This document shows positions 51,112 to 60,507 of a DNA stretch of 64,000 bases, piece after piece. The notes under the pieces were generated by a model. That model did no database searches. It worked only from the letters and a program-made list of their open reading frames with translations, and was not told where the DNA came from. Source of the DNA: JANQIO01 sp043585095 (GTDB taxonomy: Bacteria; Pseudomonadota; Gammaproteobacteria; Pseudomonadales; Halieaceae); contig CP121321.1 of the NCBI GenBank assembly GCA_043585095.1, forward strand, positions 682,001 to 746,000, read 5' to 3'. The stretch's first letter is position 1, and each line of letters opens with the position of its first letter. A program made the translations under genes and the position numbers.

Positions 51112-52470
51112 ATGGAATTTGCTGTTCCCGAATACACGCGTCATAAAGACAATAAGCAGCTGCCAACCGAGATTCCCGGTCGCTACGGAATGCCTTTTCT
51201 GGGCGATACCTTCCGCTATGTGATGGATCCGTTTTCGGTATTGCACGAACGCTATCAGCGTTACGGTGCGGTCTCAAAAATCAGCCTGACGTTTCAGAAG
51301 ATGTTGCTGGGCCTGGGTCCGGATTACGTGCAGCAACTGATGCTGGATTCTGATCGTGTGTTCTCCGCGCGCATGGGTTATGACGCCCCTTTAGGTGACT
51401 TCTTTCGTGGTGGGCTGTTGGTACGCGACTTCGCCGAGCACAAGTTTCACCGTCGCATCATGCAAACCGCATTTAAAATCGACGCTATGCGCACCTACAT
51501 TGACCAGATGCAGCCGGTCATCGAAAAGCGCATGGATGACTGGGCAGAGCAGGACGAATTCCACTTTTACCCCAACATCAAAACCCTGCTGCTGGATATT
51601 GGCGCAAAAGTGTTTTTAGGCATGGATCTGGCTGGCCCGGAAACCGCATCACTCAATCGCAACTTCCTCGAAATGAACGAGGGCATTCTGGCGATTATCC
51701 GCAAAGACTGGCCGGGGCTTCTGTATCGTCGCGGCATGAATGGCCGACGTGCGCTGGAGGAATTCTTTATCGGGTTGGTACCCCAACGTCGCGGTGCAAC
51801 CGGTACCGATATGGCAACCTTCTTCGCCAATGAAACCACCGAAGAAGGAGAGTACTTCTCTGACGAGGTAGTTGGTGAGCATCTTATTTTCCTGCTGCTG
51901 GCGGCGCACGACACCACCACTAGCGCCCTGACGATGGCGGCACACTATCTCGCCAATGACGTGCCCTGGCAGGATCGCCTGCGGGAGGAAGTGCAGGGGC
52001 TGGGCAGCGGCGGAATGCGCTATGACGACCTGGCAAACGTGCCAGACCTCCAGAACAGCTTTCACGAAGTGCTGCGGCTGAATCCACCCGTTCCCAGCCT
52101 CATGCGCCGCACGGTGAAGCCCACCGAAGTGGGTGGCTATGAAATTCCCGCGCACACCATGGTGCAGGCCTCTCCGATTTATACCCATCGCATGGAAGAA
52201 TGGTGGACCAATCCGCATAGCTATGACCCGGATCGCTTCGCCCGGGAAGAGCATAAGCAGCACAGCTTCCTGTGGGCGCCTTTCGGCGGGGGTGCGCATA
52301 AATGTATCGGTCTGCACTTTGCGGACATGCTGTATAAATGTGCCCTGGCAGGAATACTGCGCCGATATCGCTTTACCTATGCCAAGCCCGGTCAGTTCGA
52401 AGGGAGTATCCAGCATTTCCCCTTCGCCAAGCCCATGGACAATCTGCCGCTTGTGTTAGAACGCGTTTAG
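51112..52470 (+). CDS. Cytochrome P450
   Basis: The 452-residue protein has the P450 signatures: I-helix LLLAAHDTTTSAL, ExxR in HEVLRLNPP, and the haem-binding FGGGAHKCIGLHFA with Cys398. It has no membrane anchor, so it is soluble and needs ferredoxin partners encoded elsewhere. The overall type recalls CYP51/CYP120-like sequences, but I cannot name the family. It lies 107 bases after the acyl-CoA dehydrogenase pair and 16 bases before the SRAP gene. Confidence 0.9.
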   Translation: MEFAVPEYTRHKDNKQLPTEIPGRYGMPFLGDTFRYVMDPFSVLHERYQRYGAVSKISLTFQKMLLGLGPDYVQQLMLDSDRVFSARMGYDAPLGDFFRGGLLVRDFAEHKFHRRIMQTAFKIDAMRTYIDQMQPVIEKRMDDWAEQDEFHFYPNIKTLLLDIGAKVFLGMDLAGPETASLNRNFLEMNEGILAIIRKDWPGLLYRRGMNGRRALEEFFIGLVPQRRGATGTDMATFFANETTEEGEYFSDEVVGEHLIFLLLAAHDTTTSALTMAAHYLANDVPWQDRLREEVQGLGSGGMRYDDLANVPDLQNSFHEVLRLNPPVPSLMRRTVKPTEVGGYEIPAHTMVQASPIYTHRMEEWWTNPHSYDPDRFAREEHKQHSFLWAPFGGGAHKCIGLHFADMLYKCALAGILRRYRFTYAKPGQFEGSIQHFPFAKPMDNLPLVLERV

Positions 52471-52485
52471 GCAGGCGATACGCCG

Positions 52486-53169
52486 GTGTGTGGCCGCTTC
52501 AATGTCATCGATAATCCGGACCTGCAGGCTCTGCTGGCAGAGCTTGGTATCGACCTGGATCTGCCCAGCCGCAGCAACATCGCACCCACAGAGTCCATCG
52601 CGATGATCCGCAGTGCGGAAACGGCGCCCGGCGATACAGAAATGACCAACGTGCGCTGGTGGCTGACGCCGCACTGGGCGCCTCGAGTCGATCAGAAGTT
52701 CTCCATGTTTAATGCCAGGGCCGAGGGGCTTGAGCGCAGCCGCGCCTTTGCGGAACCCTTCCGCTGCCGTCGCGGCATTGTCCCGCTGTCATCCTTTATC
52801 GAATGGCGCTCCGAACAGGGTACGAAGCAGCCTTATCTGGTCGACTCGCCTGATCAAGCGCTTGCAGTGGCCGCTATCTGGGACTGCTGGCAGGGCCGCG
52901 AGGGGCCTGTGGAATCCTGTGCGTTGGTCACAGTGGATGCTGCACCGGAGTTTCAACAGATACACACACGCATGCCCTTGATGCTTGATAGCGGCGAGCG
53001 ACAGCGCTGGCTGGACGTTGCAAGCCCACTTGCCGCAAACGATGCACTTTTTCAGCCGCGACTGAAATGCTCACTGCGAGCCACGCCGATTTCTACCGGA
53101 GTAAACAACGCTCGCAATAAGGATGCCCAGCTCCTTGAGGCCGTAGGTGAGTCGATAGCGCTGTCATAG
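52486..53169 (+). CDS. SRAP (YedK/HMCES) domain protein
   Basis: The 227-residue protein starts MCGRFN, placing the catalytic Cys at position 2 after Met removal. It has the conserved Asn in SNIAPTES, FIEWRSEQG with Glu, and IHTRMPLML with His. SRAP proteins crosslink to abasic sites in single-stranded DNA and protect them. The start is GTG. It seems unrelated in function to its neighbours and is probably here by position only. Confidence 0.9.
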   Translation: MCGRFNVIDNPDLQALLAELGIDLDLPSRSNIAPTESIAMIRSAETAPGDTEMTNVRWWLTPHWAPRVDQKFSMFNARAEGLERSRAFAEPFRCRRGIVPLSSFIEWRSEQGTKQPYLVDSPDQALAVAAIWDCWQGREGPVESCALVTVDAAPEFQQIHTRMPLMLDSGERQRWLDVASPLAANDALFQPRLKCSLRATPISTGVNNARNKDAQLLEAVGESIALS

Positions 53170-53218
53170 AGCGCTGGGACAAGTATTGAGAGACAGCCAT
53201 TTGTTAGTACATATGTAC

Positions 53219-53251
53219 AAAAAAAGCGCTGCCTTCCAGTAGCACTTTTTC
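53219..53251. terminator. Hairpin after the SRAP gene
   Basis: AAAAAGCGCT pairs with AGCACTTTTT (one mismatch) around GCCTTCCAGT. A and T tracts flank both sides, so it may end transcription of the island's right-hand operon before the TonB receptor gene. Confidence 0.65.
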
Positions 53252-53330
53252 TCTAACCCTGCCTAAAATGAGTGTCTAATAATAGGAAAAAGGCACGGCA
53301 TCTGCGCGCGCCGGTATGACGGGGATCATC

Positions 53331-55874
53331 ATGAAGACAGCTACTGGCACACCAACTGGCACACCAACAGGTACACCAACAGGCACACCAAAACGTTTGG
53401 CGAGCGCGGTCGCGGCGGCGCTGGCGTTGAGCGGTAACGCGGTACTTGCCCAGGGCGTTGACGCCGAAGGTGAGATCCTTGGCCTGGAAGAAGTCATTGT
53501 CACGGCCCAGCGGCGTGCTGAAGGTCTGCAGGACGTGCCGATTTCTGTGCAGTCTTTTGATACCCAGCAAATTCTCGATCTCGGGGCCCAGGATATTGCC
53601 GATATCGGTATTTTTACGCCGAACGTAAGCTTTAGCCGTGGCGTGAACCAGCCGCGCTACAGCATTCGCGGTATCGGTACCAGCGACTTCGGCGTCGGGG
53701 CTGATCCATCGGTAGGCGTTTATATCGATGGTATCTATATTGGTCGAGCCGGTGGCTCCAAAATGGCCTTTAACGATCTGGAACGGGTCGAAGTGCTGAA
53801 CGGGCCGCAGGGCACCTTGTTTGGCAGGAATGCTGCAGCCGGCGCTGTGCAGTATGTGACCAAGAAACCGGTTGACGAGTACGAGGGCTGGGCCCGCGCC
53901 ATCGTCGGCAATTACGACCGCACGCAGTTTGAAGGTGTGTACAACATGCCCCTGTCAGACACGCTGTACTGGCGCACGGGAGCCCTGTGGAACCAGCGCG
54001 ATGGTTTCGTCGAAAACCAGTTTACCGGTAACGACGTCGCCGACGAGGGTAACTGGTCGATCAATACGCAGCTCCGTTGGGTGCCCACCGATGACCTCGA
54101 CGTTCTGCTGCGCTTTGACTACGACAAAATTGATCAGTATGCGCGGCCTTCCAGCAGTGCCACGCGAGGTGTGCGAGACGGCGCTGCAGACTTCGAAGAG
54201 ATTGCCAGCATCGCGGATTTTGATGAAGAAAGAGAGTTATGGGGTACGGCGCTGACGGTTCGCTACGACTTGAATCCCTCTACAAGCTTTATCTCTATTT
54301 CGTCTTATCGGACGTACGAAACGTCAAACCCTGAGGACAAGGACGGCCAGACTGACCCTACCTTTGATTTCGACGACCTCAACATGGAGGACAACGAACA
54401 GTGGAGCCAGGAGTTCCGCTTTGAGGGCGATATGGGTGAGCGCTTCAGCTGGCTGGTCGGCGCGAACTATTTTAAGGAAAACGCCAAGCAGCGCAGCGGG
54501 ATCAATTTGGATACTCGTGCAGCGGATCGCCTGATTGTCGAGCGTGAAGCTGGCTTGCCCTATGGCGCCGTGACGCCGGGCACAGGCTTTGATTTGGCCT
54601 TTAACGTGGGTTTCCCTGGGCTACCCCGGGAATTTGCCAACGGCCAGGAAGCGCTGGCCGCGGGTCGCTATACCGAGAACGTCGACGTCGAAGGTGACTA
54701 TGAAAGCTGGGCTCTGTTTGCCGATGTGACCTACTCAATTCTCGACAATCTCGATCTGACTCTGGGTATTCGCTACACCGAAGACGAAAAAGAATTCAGT
54801 CGCAACGTGGCGTACAACGATTTTGGCATCTGGTTTGCGTTTGATGAGAGCCGGGTCGATGCCAACGGCAATCTGACTACCTTCCCGAACGGTGTGCAGG
54901 CACCGTTTGTGCAGAAGGAAACCTGGGACGACACCACCGGCAGGGCGGTGCTGGACTATCGCATCACCGACGATGTGCTGCTGTATGCCAGCTACGCAGA
55001 AGGCTATAAAGCTGGCGGCTTTAACTCTGCCAGTCCGCAGGCCGATGATCCCCCCTTTGATCCGGAAGAAATCGCCACCTGGGAAGTCGGCGTGAAGTCC
55101 TCCTGGTTTAATAACCGCCTGCGCTTCAACGCGGCCTATTTTGACTACGAGTATGAAAACCTGCAGGAACTGGTGTTCGTGCAGGCTGAATGTCTGGGGG
55201 CGGATTTTGGCGCGAACCAATTCCTCACCTCTGACATTGACGGATCGGGCTATGAACTCGCTTTGAACTGGTTGGCTGCGCCCGGCTTACAGCTATGGGC
55301 AAACGCGGGTCAAGTCGAAGCGGACGTGGTTGAGAAAACGCGCTGCGAGGTAATCAACGGTGTGGTTGATGTGCAGGATCGTTCCGGTGACGTGTTTGCC
55401 GATAACTTCAGCTATAGCTTTGGTGCGACCTATACACTGGCATTGCCCAACGCGGGAGAAATAACGGCATCGGCTTCCTATGCACGTATCGAAGGTGCAA
55501 ACAACCGCGTGGGTTGTCGCTTTGTGCAGGACGTCGGCAACGGCCTGAGTGCCGAAATAGGTCTTAACGACGTGGACGGCGCACTGGTTATCAGTCAGCC
55601 CACGGCAACGGGCGCGATTACGGCCCCACCTTTCAATAGTTGTCCGAACCTGGATGATCAGGAGCGCTTGAATGCGCGTGTGGCCTGGTTATCTCCCCAG
55701 GGCAACTGGACGGTAGCGGCCTGGGTAACCAACGCGACCGACTGGAGCCCCGTGGGCGACCCCGGCGGACTGGGCAACGATTTGCGCAGCGACTTTACCG
55801 ATGGCTCACCCTCCTACAGTCGTCGTGAAGAACCGCGCATGTACGGCCTGGAATTGACCTACACCTTCCAGTAA
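53331..55874 (+). CDS. TonB-dependent outer-membrane receptor
   Basis: The 847-residue protein has a signal peptide (cleavage near AVLAQG), a TonB-box-like EEVIVTAQRRAEGLQ, a plug with VEVLNGPQGTLFGRNAAAGA, and a 22-strand barrel ending YGLELTYTFQ. It would import a large hydrophobic or complexed substrate, and its position beside the catabolic island suggests it serves that pathway. The N-terminal region of the signal peptide holds a tandem repeat of Thr-Gly-Thr-Pro (12 bases per unit). GGGGA precedes the ATG at 53331; an ATG at 53316 is possible. Confidence 0.92.
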   Translation: MKTATGTPTGTPTGTPTGTPKRLASAVAAALALSGNAVLAQGVDAEGEILGLEEVIVTAQRRAEGLQDVPISVQSFDTQQILDLGAQDIADIGIFTPNVSFSRGVNQPRYSIRGIGTSDFGVGADPSVGVYIDGIYIGRAGGSKMAFNDLERVEVLNGPQGTLFGRNAAAGAVQYVTKKPVDEYEGWARAIVGNYDRTQFEGVYNMPLSDTLYWRTGALWNQRDGFVENQFTGNDVADEGNWSINTQLRWVPTDDLDVLLRFDYDKIDQYARPSSSATRGVRDGAADFEEIASIADFDEERELWGTALTVRYDLNPSTSFISISSYRTYETSNPEDKDGQTDPTFDFDDLNMEDNEQWSQEFRFEGDMGERFSWLVGANYFKENAKQRSGINLDTRAADRLIVEREAGLPYGAVTPGTGFDLAFNVGFPGLPREFANGQEALAAGRYTENVDVEGDYESWALFADVTYSILDNLDLTLGIRYTEDEKEFSRNVAYNDFGIWFAFDESRVDANGNLTTFPNGVQAPFVQKETWDDTTGRAVLDYRITDDVLLYASYAEGYKAGGFNSASPQADDPPFDPEEIATWEVGVKSSWFNNRLRFNAAYFDYEYENLQELVFVQAECLGADFGANQFLTSDIDGSGYELALNWLAAPGLQLWANAGQVEADVVEKTRCEVINGVVDVQDRSGDVFADNFSYSFGATYTLALPNAGEITASASYARIEGANNRVGCRFVQDVGNGLSAEIGLNDVDGALVISQPTATGAITAPPFNSCPNLDDQERLNARVAWLSPQGNWTVAAWVTNATDWSPVGDPGGLGNDLRSDFTDGSPSYSRREEPRMYGLELTYTFQ

Positions 55875-55957
55875 GAGGCGCGACGAGCTGAAAGTTGAAA
55901 GCACTCCGAGCGTTGCCCCAGGCGCTCGGAGTATCCACTCCAGCCTGCGTAATCTCG

Positions 55958-56467
55958 CTAGTACTGAAACGGTTTTGGCGGCAGAAACGCCTGCATGTGT
56001 TCCACGGCGCTGTCGTAAATCGCTTCAACGTCGACGCTTGCATCCGCTTCAGCGCGTCTTGAAATCATGGTCACAGGAAACAGCAATTCATCGGTGCGAG
56101 TTGCGGAAAGGGCTCTTGAACGACCGAGGCGGTCTTCATAAATAATCCATTTGAGCCCCAGCTCTTCGGCCAACAGGTCACCCAGTACGATACCCATGGC
56201 TTGCAGCGTGCGCGTGTCATCGCTTCGTACCAAACGCCGATCTAAAAGTACCTGCAAAACATCGATATCGTTGGCAGCCTGGCCGTTAATTTGGCGGCCC
56301 AGTCGGCGTCTGGCCAGGTCGTCGATGCTTTCGCGCTGGCTATCGAGGTAGTCGTTATCGATGCGCGTGAGCGCGTACCGTTTGGCGTTATCATCTGCCT
56401 GAGCGGCGGCGGTCCAGATCAACAGCCCTGTCAGGGCAAGCAAAGGGTATAAAAGCCTTCTGAGCAC
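55958..56467 (-). CDS. DUF3806-like secreted protein
   Basis: The 169-residue product has a signal peptide (cut near AAAQADD) and then a DUF3806 pattern: IDDLARRRLGRQINGQAAND, LQVLLDRRLVRSDDTRTLQA, MGIVLGDLLAEELGL. The family is periplasmic in gammaproteobacteria and has no known function. The start is GTG with AGGAGG 6 bases ahead. The gene converges on the TonB receptor gene and lies upstream of dapA on the other strand. Confidence 0.8.
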   Translation of the reverse strand: MLRRLLYPLLALTGLLIWTAAAQADDNAKRYALTRIDNDYLDSQRESIDDLARRRLGRQINGQAANDIDVLQVLLDRRLVRSDDTRTLQAMGIVLGDLLAEELGLKWIIYEDRLGRSRALSATRTDELLFPVTMISRRAEADASVDVEAIYDSAVEHMQAFLPPKPFQY

Positions 56468-56809
56468 ATCAGCCTCCTTGGTTAGATACTGTCTATCACA
56501 GCATTATGTGTTGCATGATACCCGGATCGCTGAAAGCAGCGGGTTTGGTTGTTTCCTGCCCTGTTCCGTGGATAATGACCAGCGATTACGGTCACCGGCT
56601 CGACGTCCATCTCGCAAATCGTGTGCCTGATCTCGGGCCTGAAGCCTGCGATAATGGCGCTGTCGAGAGCTACTCCAGTCGCTGTATTAGAGAGGCAGGC
56701 GTATATAGTGATGGTGCCGGTAGATGAAAGTTCAATGGTCGGCTTCAGTAGTCGGCCTCAATAGTCGGCGTTAAAAGTCGAGAAGAGTCAGTTAGGAGCA
56801 GATTACAGG
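56468..56809. other. Non-coding interval upstream of dapA, with short repeats
   Basis: About 340 bases with no credible gene. From 56731 to 56769 there are three imperfect copies of a TCAATAGTCGGC-like unit in tandem. TAGGAG lies upstream of the dapA start. The interval should hold the promoters of both dapA and the divergent DUF3806 gene. I cannot place a -35/-10 pair with confidence. Confidence 0.45.
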
Positions 56810-57685
56810 ATGATACGCGGTAGCTTAGTGGCGTTGGTCACACCGATGCATCCGGATGGCTCGCTGGATTGGCAGGCACTGGATGCGCTGGTGGAGTGGC
56901 ATATTGCCGCGGGCACCAACGGCATCGTCGCAGTGGGAACCACCGGGGAATCGGCCACGCTCGCCGTCAACGAGCACTGCGACGTTATTTCCCGCGTGAT
57001 TGCCAAAGTCGCCGGTCGTATCCCGGTCATCGCTGGAACCGGCGCAAACGCCACAGACGAAGCGGTAGAGCTGACTCGCGCTGCTCACGAACAGGGCGCC
57101 GATGCCTGCCTTCTGGTAACTCCGTATTACAACAAGCCTACACAGGAAGGTTTGTATCAGCACTATCGGCACGTTGCCGAAGCCGTGCCCATCCCCCAGA
57201 TTCTATACAATGTTCCAGGCCGCACAGGTGTAGACATGCTGCCTTCTACCGTGGCTCGCCTGGTGGATTTTGACAACATCGTCGGCATCAAAGAAGCGAC
57301 CGGAGATCTCGACCGCGCTAGAGAGACCATAGCGGTCTGCAGCGGAAAAATAGCGGTGTACTCTGGCGACGACGCGACAGCGACAGAGCTGATGTTAATG
57401 GGTGGCGACGGTACGATTTCAGTGACTGCTAACGTAGCCCCGGCAGAGATTGCCGAGATTAGTCGGCTGGCTCTGGCAGGCGATGCCGATCAAGCACGTG
57501 AAAAAGATGCTGCACTTGCCGAAATCAACGAGATTCTATTCATTGAGTCGAATCCCATTCCGGTGAAATGGGCGCTGGCTGAAATGGGCCGTATGCAGCA
57601 CGGCCAGCGGCTGCCGCTGACGCCGTTGGCGGCAAGCTGTCATGAGACGGTGCGCGACGCGCTCAAGCGCGCAGGGTTGCTTTGA
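56810..57685 (+). CDS. dapA: 4-hydroxy-tetrahydrodipicolinate synthase
   Basis: The 291-residue enzyme condenses pyruvate with aspartate semialdehyde in lysine and diaminopimelate synthesis. All key residues are present: Thr44-Thr45 in GTTGESAT, Tyr107 and Tyr133, Arg138 in GRTGV, and the Schiff-base Lys161 in GIKEATGD. It overlaps the bamC start by one base (TGATG), the usual gammaproteobacterial arrangement. Confidence 0.97.
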   Translation: MIRGSLVALVTPMHPDGSLDWQALDALVEWHIAAGTNGIVAVGTTGESATLAVNEHCDVISRVIAKVAGRIPVIAGTGANATDEAVELTRAAHEQGADACLLVTPYYNKPTQEGLYQHYRHVAEAVPIPQILYNVPGRTGVDMLPSTVARLVDFDNIVGIKEATGDLDRARETIAVCSGKIAVYSGDDATATELMLMGGDGTISVTANVAPAEIAEISRLALAGDADQAREKDAALAEINEILFIESNPIPVKWALAEMGRMQHGQRLPLTPLAASCHETVRDALKRAGLL

Positions 57686-58716
57686 TGCGCGGCTTTGTTA
57701 CCTGCCTGATAGTCACTGCGCTGATCAGCGCGGGTGGCTGTAGCTGGATCGAGAAGCAGGAATGGATTCGCGATCGCAGTGACGACTATCGTAAAGCCAT
57801 AATAGAACCGAGCTTAAAGGTGCCGCCAACGCTTGAGGATGACAGCCTACAGGACATCTACATGGTCCCAGCAGTCTCAGAGAAGGTTGTTGCAAGCGGT
57901 GACTTTTCCGTGCCTCGCCCGACACCGCTGGTCGCCAAAGAAAGTGAAGAGCTGGTGCGCATTCAGCGCCTGGGAGACGAAGAGTGGGTGCTGGCGACGG
58001 TGTCGCCCGGCCAGCTCTGGCCGCAGGTCAGGGCGTTTCTCAGTACCGCTGGATTACAGGTGGCTCGCGTTGACGCGCGAGCCGGCCTTATTGAAACCAA
58101 TTGGTTTCAGGCCGAAGACGGCAGCATGAATGAACGCTACCAGTTTCGTATCGAACAGGGCGTTCAACGCAGCACCTCCGAGCTGCATGTGAAACAAATG
58201 TTCCAGGCAGGCGATACCGCATCCTGGCCGGAGAACTCGGCGGATGCGGCTCGCGGCAGCGACATGCTCCGACTGGTTGCCCAGTACATCGCTAATGCCG
58301 CCGAGACTCCGGTATCCATGATGGCACAGCAGGCCATGGGCGACGACGGCAAGGTCAGCATGCTGGAGGACGAGGCCGGAGATCCGTATATCCAGCTTGA
58401 TCTGCCTTACTATCGCGCCTGGGCTTCGGTTGATCGCGCCCTGCGTGAATCCAACTTCGCGATTCGCGATCTCGATCGATCCCAGGGTTTGTACTTCATC
58501 AGCCTCGTGCCGCCGGAAGAAGACGATGGATGGTTTAGCTGGTTGTTTAGCGAAGATGAAGAGTCCGACGGTTTGGCGAACAAAGACTATCTGCTGAAAG
58601 TGATCGACGATGGCGGCGCGCGAGTGGTTATTACCATTGGGCTCGAAGACGGCAGCGGTCTTGCCCGGGGTCAGCAGCAACAGCTTCTAGCGCTGCTCAA
58701 GGGCAACATCAACTAG
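57685..58716 (+). CDS. bamC: Outer membrane protein assembly factor BamC
   Basis: The 343-residue lipoprotein has a signal ending SAGGC (Cys19), then an unstructured segment with conserved WIRDRSDDYRKA and PRPTPL, and two helix-grip domains (LWPQVRAFLSTAGLQVARVD and a second beginning YRAWASVDRALRESNFAIRD). BamC is part of the BAM complex that inserts beta-barrel proteins. The ATG at 57685 overlaps the dapA stop, so both are co-transcribed. Confidence 0.92.
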   Translation: MRGFVTCLIVTALISAGGCSWIEKQEWIRDRSDDYRKAIIEPSLKVPPTLEDDSLQDIYMVPAVSEKVVASGDFSVPRPTPLVAKESEELVRIQRLGDEEWVLATVSPGQLWPQVRAFLSTAGLQVARVDARAGLIETNWFQAEDGSMNERYQFRIEQGVQRSTSELHVKQMFQAGDTASWPENSADAARGSDMLRLVAQYIANAAETPVSMMAQQAMGDDGKVSMLEDEAGDPYIQLDLPYYRAWASVDRALRESNFAIRDLDRSQGLYFISLVPPEEDDGWFSWLFSEDEESDGLANKDYLLKVIDDGGARVVITIGLEDGSGLARGQQQQLLALLKGNIN

Positions 58717-58902
58717 TGTGGCGGTTGCTCGCCGTTGTGGCGTTACTGATAACGCCGGTTACTGAGAATCAGATGTGGCGGTGAACCCCTCGGCATTTGC
58801 TCTGCTTCCGTGGATTTCTCTGAGCTGCTGCGCACCCATGGGGATGCCCGTCGAGAAGGTTTTAGGAAAGGCCGTCGAGATCAGTGCTGAGGTCACTGTT
58901 TA

Positions 58903-59691
58903 ATGCAGTTTGCCTCTTTGGGCAGTGGAAGCCGCGGCAATGGCACGCTAGTGCGCACGGACGATACGCTGCTGCTGGTTGACTGCGGGTTTTCGACAAA
59001 GGCCACGGAGCGACGCATGCAAAGTCTTGGCGTAGCCCCCAACCAGCTTGACGCCATCCTGGTCACGCATGAGCACGGCGATCATTGCTCAGGGGTCGCT
59101 GCACTGTCTCGCAAATACCAGATTCCGGTTTACCTGACTCGCGGCACCGAAGCGAGTGGTCGAGTCGAGGGCTGCTGGGCCACTGAGTATTTCCACAGCA
59201 TGGCTTCGTTCACGGTCGGTAGTCTTCGCGTGGCGCCCATTGCGGTACCACATGATGCACGCGAACCCTGCCAGTTCGTGCTGGAAAGCGGGCGGCGTCG
59301 ATTGGGGATTCTTACCGACCTGGGCAGCATCACCTCGGCGGTTGTTGAGCATTATCGCGGTTGTCACGCCCTGTTGCTGGAGTTCAATCACGACCAAGAG
59401 CTACTCGAGAACGGTCCTTATCCGGCATCACTAAAAGACCGCGTCGGCGGCGATTGGGGACATTTGAATAACCGGCAGGCTGCCCATCTGTTGACGCAAA
59501 TCCACGAAGACGTGCTCGATACACTGGTCATTGCGCATATCAGCGAAAAGAACAACCATCCCAATCGCGTTGAATTGGTATTGGATTCAGTCGATGAAAC
59601 CCACGTAAACCTGGTTTGGGCCGAGCAGGACGCGGGTTTTGATTGGTTGTTTGTGAATCAGCCGGAGCCAGACCCGCTGTCAAAACTGTGA
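58903..59691 (+). CDS. Metallo-beta-lactamase fold hydrolase (YycJ-like)
   Basis: The 262-residue protein has the MBL motif THEHGDH (55-61), the first strand FASLGSGSRGNGTLV, GILTDLGSITS, and later HISEKNNHPN, as in YycJ/WalJ-like exonucleases and PhnP-like phosphodiesterases. It would hydrolyse phosphodiester bonds using two metal ions. In pseudomonads this gene commonly follows dapA-bamC, as here; purC, which usually comes next there, is not found here. Confidence 0.88.
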   Translation: MQFASLGSGSRGNGTLVRTDDTLLLVDCGFSTKATERRMQSLGVAPNQLDAILVTHEHGDHCSGVAALSRKYQIPVYLTRGTEASGRVEGCWATEYFHSMASFTVGSLRVAPIAVPHDAREPCQFVLESGRRRLGILTDLGSITSAVVEHYRGCHALLLEFNHDQELLENGPYPASLKDRVGGDWGHLNNRQAAHLLTQIHEDVLDTLVIAHISEKNNHPNRVELVLDSVDETHVNLVWAEQDAGFDWLFVNQPEPDPLSKL

Positions 59692-59874
59692 TTGAGTTCA
59701 CGGACATCCCCACCCACCGGGGTCAGACTTTACCTATTAGAGCGGCCGCTGGATGGAGGGCTGATTGGTTTGTATGGATATCAGGAGTCCAGCGCGGCTC
59801 GTATTGTTAATTCGAGGTTCTGGCATAAAGTCGGCGCTTGCCTCAGGCCGTTGGCCGTAGGGCAGACGGCCCCG

Positions 59875-60375
59875 CTAACTGCAGTGCGCGGGGGCCTGCA
59901 AGCGCAGGGCGCTGCGCGCAAGCAGCGGCGCCAGAGTGGCACACGCCAGCTCGCCATTCTTTCTGAGATCAAGAAACTCAAGCGTTTGCAGGGGCAGCAG
60001 TGGCGATGCACTGGTGATCGCATTGGCATCCAGCGCAAGCTCTCTGAGCTTCGGCAGCAGGGCCAGGGGTGCCGTGTCGCTGACCGCGTTGTCCGTGAGT
60101 TTGAGCCTCACCAGGCCTTGGAACAGCTCAAGTCCTTCCAGGCTCGATATACCGGCATGGCTGCAATTGAGGTCTTTAAGGGCTTCGGCCGCGGTGATAT
60201 GGGCGTCCTCAATGTGCTGGCGAACGCAGGCGGCCAGATTGTCGTCAGGAAGCGAATAATCGGTGAACACGGGCGCCGGTCGATAGACCACGCGCTCGTT
60301 GACCGTAAAAGAGTAGTCGGCACAAGCTGCCAGGGTGGCGATACAAAGCACCAGCACGGCAGTCGAGGGACGCAT
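59875..60375 (-). CDS. Leucine-rich-repeat lipoprotein
   Basis: The 166-residue protein has a lipoprotein signal ending LAAC (Cys18), and repeats of the LRR type: LEGLELFQGLVRLKLTDN, LALLPKLRELALDANAIT, LLPLQTLEFLDLRKNG. Its closing Cys pair (ACATLAP ... APAHCS) may cap the repeats. It would be anchored in the outer membrane or periplasm. It lies between the MBL and cyclase-like genes on the opposite strand. The start at 60375 is preferred to 60465. Function unknown. Confidence 0.75.
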   Translation of the reverse strand: MRPSTAVLVLCIATLAACADYSFTVNERVVYRPAPVFTDYSLPDDNLAACVRQHIEDAHITAAEALKDLNCSHAGISSLEGLELFQGLVRLKLTDNAVSDTAPLALLPKLRELALDANAITSASPLLPLQTLEFLDLRKNGELACATLAPLLARSALRLQAPAHCS

Positions 60376-60507
60376 AGGTCGGGCGACGTTACGAAACAGG
60401 GTTTTGCCCTTTTTGTTGATGAATTTGGCCCACACTACAACATTCAATCTATAATTGCGGCACATCCTATAAACTCGTCACCTCCGCGTGTGCCGAAGAG
60501 GTATTCA

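Noticed and set aside
59692..60507. Long N-terminal extension of the cyclase-like frame
   Set aside because: The extension has no convincing start, resembles no domain, and lies opposite a good lipoprotein gene with LRR repeats on the minus strand.
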